Source: Sulfuricella sp. (GTDB taxonomy: Bacteria > Pseudomonadota > Gammaproteobacteria > Burkholderiales > Sulfuricellaceae). From it: a stretch of DNA of 64,000 bases. The notes beneath the pieces were generated by a model, which searched no databases, had not been told where the DNA came from, and saw only the letters and a list, made by a program, of their open reading frames with translations. Position 1 is the stretch's first letter. Each line of letters opens with the position of its first letter. The position numbers and the translations under genes are program-made. Shown here in pieces: positions 63,920 to 64,000 of the stretch. Location: the NCBI GenBank assembly GCA_023266195.1, contig JAHFRP010000002.1:268135-332134 (forward strand), read 5' to 3'.

Positions 63920-64000
63920 GAGCCTGGCGGTGACCTACTTTCACATGCGTAGTGCACACTATCATCGGCGCGGGCTCGTTTCACTTCTGAGTTCGGGATG
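63920..64000 (-). rRNA. rrf: 5S ribosomal RNA (partial, 3' part)
   Basis: The last 81 bases, read on the minus strand, give CATCCCGAACTCAGAAGTG, CGCCGATGATAGTG and GTGAAAGTAGGTCACCGCC, the conserved 5S rRNA segments, ending with CCAGGCTC. The 5' ~35-40 bases lie beyond the window. The rRNA operon therefore runs leftward toward the rimP cluster. Confidence 0.95.

Noticed and set aside
63762..63965. 67-residue minus-strand frame
   Set aside because: It overlaps the 5S rRNA gene and the rRNA terminators.

Overview
The window looks like a chromosomal segment of a GC-rich betaproteobacterium of Nitrosomonadales type (Gallionellaceae/Sulfuricellaceae-like). The basis is the family resemblance of the housekeeping proteins, the rimP-nusA-infB-rbfA-truB-rpsO-pnp cluster, an RNase E with an Ala/Pro-rich tail, a two-subunit pyruvate carboxylase, a CbbY phosphatase (hinting at a Calvin cycle) and a NAD-linked [NiFe] hydrogenase. 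No rRNA gene long enough for precise placement is present, so the genus is left open.

Layout. 1-10.3 kb: the end of a biotin carboxylase and the biotin-carrying pyruvate carboxylase subunit, a Maf/YceF nucleotide pyrophosphatase, a tetrapyrrole-methylase-fold methyltransferase, then leftward rluC-HAD phosphatase-sppA-Rof-like, rightward rne with a regulated-looking leader, and a low-molecular-weight phosphatase. 10.4-13.0 kb: a membrane PAS-PAS-GGDEF cyclase whose stop codon lies in the end of a 159-bp MITE-like palindrome. 13.2-23.1 kb: a transposase remnant, a 22-repeat CRISPR array, its leader, and a leftward cas operon in the order cas5-cas8c-cas7-cas3-cas4-cas1-cas2. A vapBC-type toxin-antitoxin pair follows at 23.3-24.0 kb. 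24.4-31.8 kb: a leftward hoxF-U-Y-H-W hydrogenase operon that runs with overlapping frames into a dinG/yoaA helicase and then a secreted HIRAN-domain protein. 31.9-39.1 kb: ubiB-like kinase, a helical protein of unknown function, mfd and a DUF1015 protein. 39.2-52.4 kb: flagellar genes flgBCDEFGHIJKL (leftward) and flgA (rightward), with a second diguanylate cyclase gene between flgA and flgB. 52.4-55.1 kb: folD, cbbY, dksA and an unknown gene. 55.2-63.7 kb: the leftward rimP-nusA-infB-rbfA-truB-rpsO-pnp cluster. The window ends inside a leftward 5S rRNA gene followed by two hairpins.

How the parts work together. The flagellar cluster shows a regulatory hierarchy directly in the DNA: a sigma-54 site before flgB and a near-perfect sigma-28 site before flgK-flgL, so rod/hook genes would be made before hook-filament junction genes. 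Two diguanylate cyclases with intact GGDEF/GGEEF and I-sites suggest c-di-GMP control nearby. The Hox enzyme would couple hydrogen to NAD(H). The translation/RNA cluster ties together NusA, IF2, ribosome maturation and RNA decay.

The most unusual system is the CRISPR-Cas locus. It is type I-C-like: no cas6, Cas5/Cas8c/Cas7 family proteins, and a repeat ending GGATTGAAAC in transcript sense. But cas3 sits between cas7 and cas4 rather than first, the effector half is visibly less GC-rich than the adaptation half, Cas5 appears to lack two of the three residues used for crRNA cleavage in characterised Cas5d proteins, Cas3 has an unusual motif III, and the repeat is 37 nt with a 9-bp stem capped by a UCCG tetraloop. 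A strong internal ribosome binding site inside cas8c predicts a separate 120-residue Cas11c small subunit. All alignments were made by eye from memory of the families.
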